Position numbers and translations under genes: made by a program
Shown here: piece by piece, positions 62,355 to 64,000 of the stretch
Numbering within the stretch: position 1 is the first letter of the stretch
Layout of the letters: every line of letters starts with the position of its first letter
Source: Streptomyces griseiscabiei
GTDB lineage: Bacteria > Actinomycetota > Actinomycetes > Streptomycetales > Streptomycetaceae
Assembly (NCBI RefSeq): GCF_020010925.1
Contig: NZ_JAGJBZ010000001.1
Coordinates: forward strand, 2,604,001 to 2,668,000
DNA: 64,000 bases
Direction: 5' to 3'
The notes under the pieces: model-generated
Told to the model about the DNA's origin: nothing
What the model saw: only the letters and a program-made list of their open reading frames with translations
Databases searched by the model: none

Positions 62355-63941
62355 TTACCAGCTGGTCTTCCAGGAGAGCTGCCACATGATCATCATCGTC
62401 GCGGGGTCGATGACGTTCTCCAGGCCGGCGATCTCCTCGTTCGCGGCCGTGTACGCCTTGCCCTGCCACAGCGGGATCAGCCGGGCGTCGTCCACCAGGA
62501 TCTGCTGGGCCTCCTCGAACTCCTCGGTCACCGCGCCGCGGTCGCTCTCGGCGCGCGACTCGGGGAGCAGCTTGTCCGTGATCTCGGGGCTCTTGTACGG
62601 CGTGCCGAGCGCGTTCTGCTCGCCCACGAACGGGGCGATGAAGTTGTCGGCGTCGTTGAAGTCGGGGTTCCAGCCGCGCCCGAAGATCGGGTACTCGCCC
62701 TTCTGGTAGCCCTCGGAGTAGGTCTTCCAGGGGCGGCTCTTCAGCGTGACCTCGAACAGTCCCGACGACTCCAGCTGCCGCTTCAGCTCCTCGAAGGCCG
62801 GCTTGGTCTGGGAGCCGTAGCGGTCCGAGGTGTACCAGAGCGTGAGAGGAACCGTTTCGGTGATGCCCGCCTCGGTGAGGATGGACTTCGCCTTGGTCGC
62901 GCTGGGGTTGCCGTAGTCGTCGAAGAAGCCCGTCGTGTGGCCCACCAGCCCGCTGGGGATCATGGAGTACAGCGGCTCGACGGTGTCCTTGTAGATGTTG
63001 TGCGCGAGCGCCGGCCGGTCGAGGACCTGGGCGACCGCCTTGCGGACGGCGGGGTTCTTGGCCCAGGTGTCCTTGGGGTTGAACACCAGGTAGCTGATCT
63101 CGGTGGTGGGGTTCTCCACGATCTGGAGCCCCTCCTCGTCGTGGTTGGCCTGGATCTCCACGATGTCCGCGGCACCGAGCCCCCGGTAGATGACCGAGAT
63201 GTCCTTGTTCTTGAGAGCGCTGACCATCTTGTCGGACTGCTGGAAGTACTCGATGGTGATCGCGGAGTTCTTGAGCTCCGCGATGCCCTCGTAGTTGTCG
63301 TTCTTGACCAGCTCGGCCTTCTTGCCCTCCTCGTAGGAGGAGAGGTTGTAGGGCCCGGAGCCGGTGATCTTCCCGTCCTCGCGGAGCTTGTCCGCGGGGT
63401 ACTCCTCGGGATCCACGATCGACATCGCGGGCGTGGTGAGCACCAGCGGGAAGGTCGCGTCGGGCTGGCTGAGGTGGAAGACGACCTCACGGTCGCCCTT
63501 GGTCTGCACCCGGGAGAGGGTGGTCAGCAGACCGGCGGGGCCGCCGTTGACGTTGATCTTCTTGATCCGGTCGAAGGAGTACTTGACGGCCTTCGCGTCC
63601 AGCGTGTGCCCGTTCGAGAACTTCAGCCCCTCGCGCAGGGTGCAGCTGTACACGGTGCTGGAGCTGTCCGTGAACTCGCAGCTCTCGGCGGCGTCCGGCT
63701 CGGGGTCGGACCCCCCGGGCGAGTAGCCGAGCAGGGGCTGGAAGACGTTGCGCATCAGCTCCCAGGAGCTGTCCCAGGCCGCGGCCGGGTCCAGGGTGCT
63801 CGGTGCGCTGGTGGTCCCCACCACGATGGGGTCAGCGTCGTCGGAGGCGTCCGAGGAGAACACACCACACCCGGTCACCACGGATATGGACGCGATCACC
63901 GCGAGTGGCGGCAAGTATCGGTTCCGGTTGAACACGTGCAT
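62355..63941 (-). CDS. Solute-binding lipoprotein of an ABC peptide/oligopeptide transporter (SBP_bac_5)
   Basis: The 528-aa protein has a lipoprotein signal (LAVIASISVVTGCGVFSSD, lipobox VTGC) and the SBP_bac_5 order: PIVVGTTSAPSTLDPAAAWD, YSCTLREGLKFSNGHTLDAK, VKYSFDRIKKIN, DRPALAHNIYKDTVEPLYSM and a Trp-rich C-terminus (MIMWQLSWKTSW). It is anchored outside the membrane and delivers peptides or related solutes to a permease that must lie beyond the window or elsewhere. ATG 63941 with GAGGAG upstream. Confidence 0.92.
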   Translation of the reverse strand: MHVFNRNRYLPPLAVIASISVVTGCGVFSSDASDDADPIVVGTTSAPSTLDPAAAWDSSWELMRNVFQPLLGYSPGGSDPEPDAAESCEFTDSSSTVYSCTLREGLKFSNGHTLDAKAVKYSFDRIKKINVNGGPAGLLTTLSRVQTKGDREVVFHLSQPDATFPLVLTTPAMSIVDPEEYPADKLREDGKITGSGPYNLSSYEEGKKAELVKNDNYEGIAELKNSAITIEYFQQSDKMVSALKNKDISVIYRGLGAADIVEIQANHDEEGLQIVENPTTEISYLVFNPKDTWAKNPAVRKAVAQVLDRPALAHNIYKDTVEPLYSMIPSGLVGHTTGFFDDYGNPSATKAKSILTEAGITETVPLTLWYTSDRYGSQTKPAFEELKRQLESSGLFEVTLKSRPWKTYSEGYQKGEYPIFGRGWNPDFNDADNFIAPFVGEQNALGTPYKSPEITDKLLPESRAESDRGAVTEEFEEAQQILVDDARLIPLWQGKAYTAANEEIAGLENVIDPATMMIMWQLSWKTSW

Positions 63942-64000
63942 GCTCCTCGAAATGCCGTACCAAGAGTGGGCGAACGATACCGCAGGCCCCTGCGACCGCA

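Overview
The window is high-GC DNA with the gene families, GTG starts, twin-arginine export signal and intergenic repeats typical of Streptomyces (inference from content; no rRNA or other taxonomic marker is present). It has two unlike parts. Positions 1 to about 52,060 are an accessory region: intact metabolic cassettes separated by insertion sequences and an unusual number of broken genes. Positions about 52,070 to 64,000 look like ordinary chromosome with intact genes. The boundary is the last 41 codons of uppP (undecaprenyl-diphosphatase), directly behind the remains of a tyrosine integrase. This suggests that an integrative element entered, or a recombination event ended, in the 3' end of uppP.

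Layout of the accessory part. 0-3.1 kb: a Tat-exported GH106-type rhamnosidase and an SDR. 3.3-9.9 kb: remnants of a steroid or aromatic-ring and acyl-CoA catabolic locus (meta-cleavage-product hydrolase, 3-ketosteroid dehydrogenase, ferredoxin reductase, two CaiB CoA-transferases, acyl-CoA dehydrogenase, enoyl-CoA hydratase, amidohydrolase) with two intact regulators, an IclR and a protein made of two MarR domains. 9.9-18.1 kb: mobile DNA, namely an apparently complete IS3-family element that splits an XRE regulator in two, an IS110 transposase, a frameshifted IS256 copy and a decayed serine recombinase, with a VOC protein and an AT-richer secreted orphan between them. 18.3-22 kb: an intact SDR / alpha-beta hydrolase / quinone-oxidoreductase / TetR cassette. 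22.2-23.3 kb: a Tn3 transposase tail fused to a decayed copy of the GH1 gene found intact at 32-33 kb. 23.4-26.8 kb: a MacB-type ABC exporter. 27.7-34.6 kb: a DUF6351 hydrolase, a Gfo/Idh/MocA oxidoreductase, a GH1 beta-glucosidase and its divergent LacI regulator with a perfect 20-bp operator.

34.8-39.6 kb is the best-integrated system: a CsoR/CstR-type repressor, a membrane rhodanese, a TauE/SafE-type exporter, a small rhodanese, a metallo-beta-lactamase persulfide-dioxygenase/rhodanese fusion and a DUF302 gene, tied together by at least four TACCC-GGGTA operators. This is the architecture of a persulfide-sensing sulfide-detoxification regulon. It is flanked by more pieces of the ring-degradation pathway (truncated KstR-like TetR, 4-hydroxy-2-oxovalerate aldolase, acetaldehyde dehydrogenase) and by broken lutBC. 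42-46.4 kb: an MMPL transporter divergent from an OmpR/HK two-component pair. 46.4-52 kb: a rhamnosidase remnant, an ArsR remnant, an N-truncated HNH nuclease, an AAA ATPase with a nuclease-like C-terminus, and the broken integrase.

The core part (52.1-64 kb) carries a 59-aa ORF coupled to a chloramphenicol-phosphotransferase-like kinase, an SDR, a bacterial expansin, DUF4291, SnoaL-like, Lnt, a second Gfo/Idh/MocA enzyme, DUF664/DinB, a lipoprotein, a TPR protein, ung and a peptide-binding lipoprotein. Three repeat structures stand out here: a 116-bp element with perfect 22-bp inverted ends, a ~243-bp element with 21-bp inverted ends, and a 21-bp triple tandem repeat in a divergent promoter.

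Many frameshifts and stops were inferred by joining reading frames by eye. They could be true decay or, in part, uncorrected sequencing indels; the clean state of 52-64 kb and the large deletions and gene fusions favour true decay.
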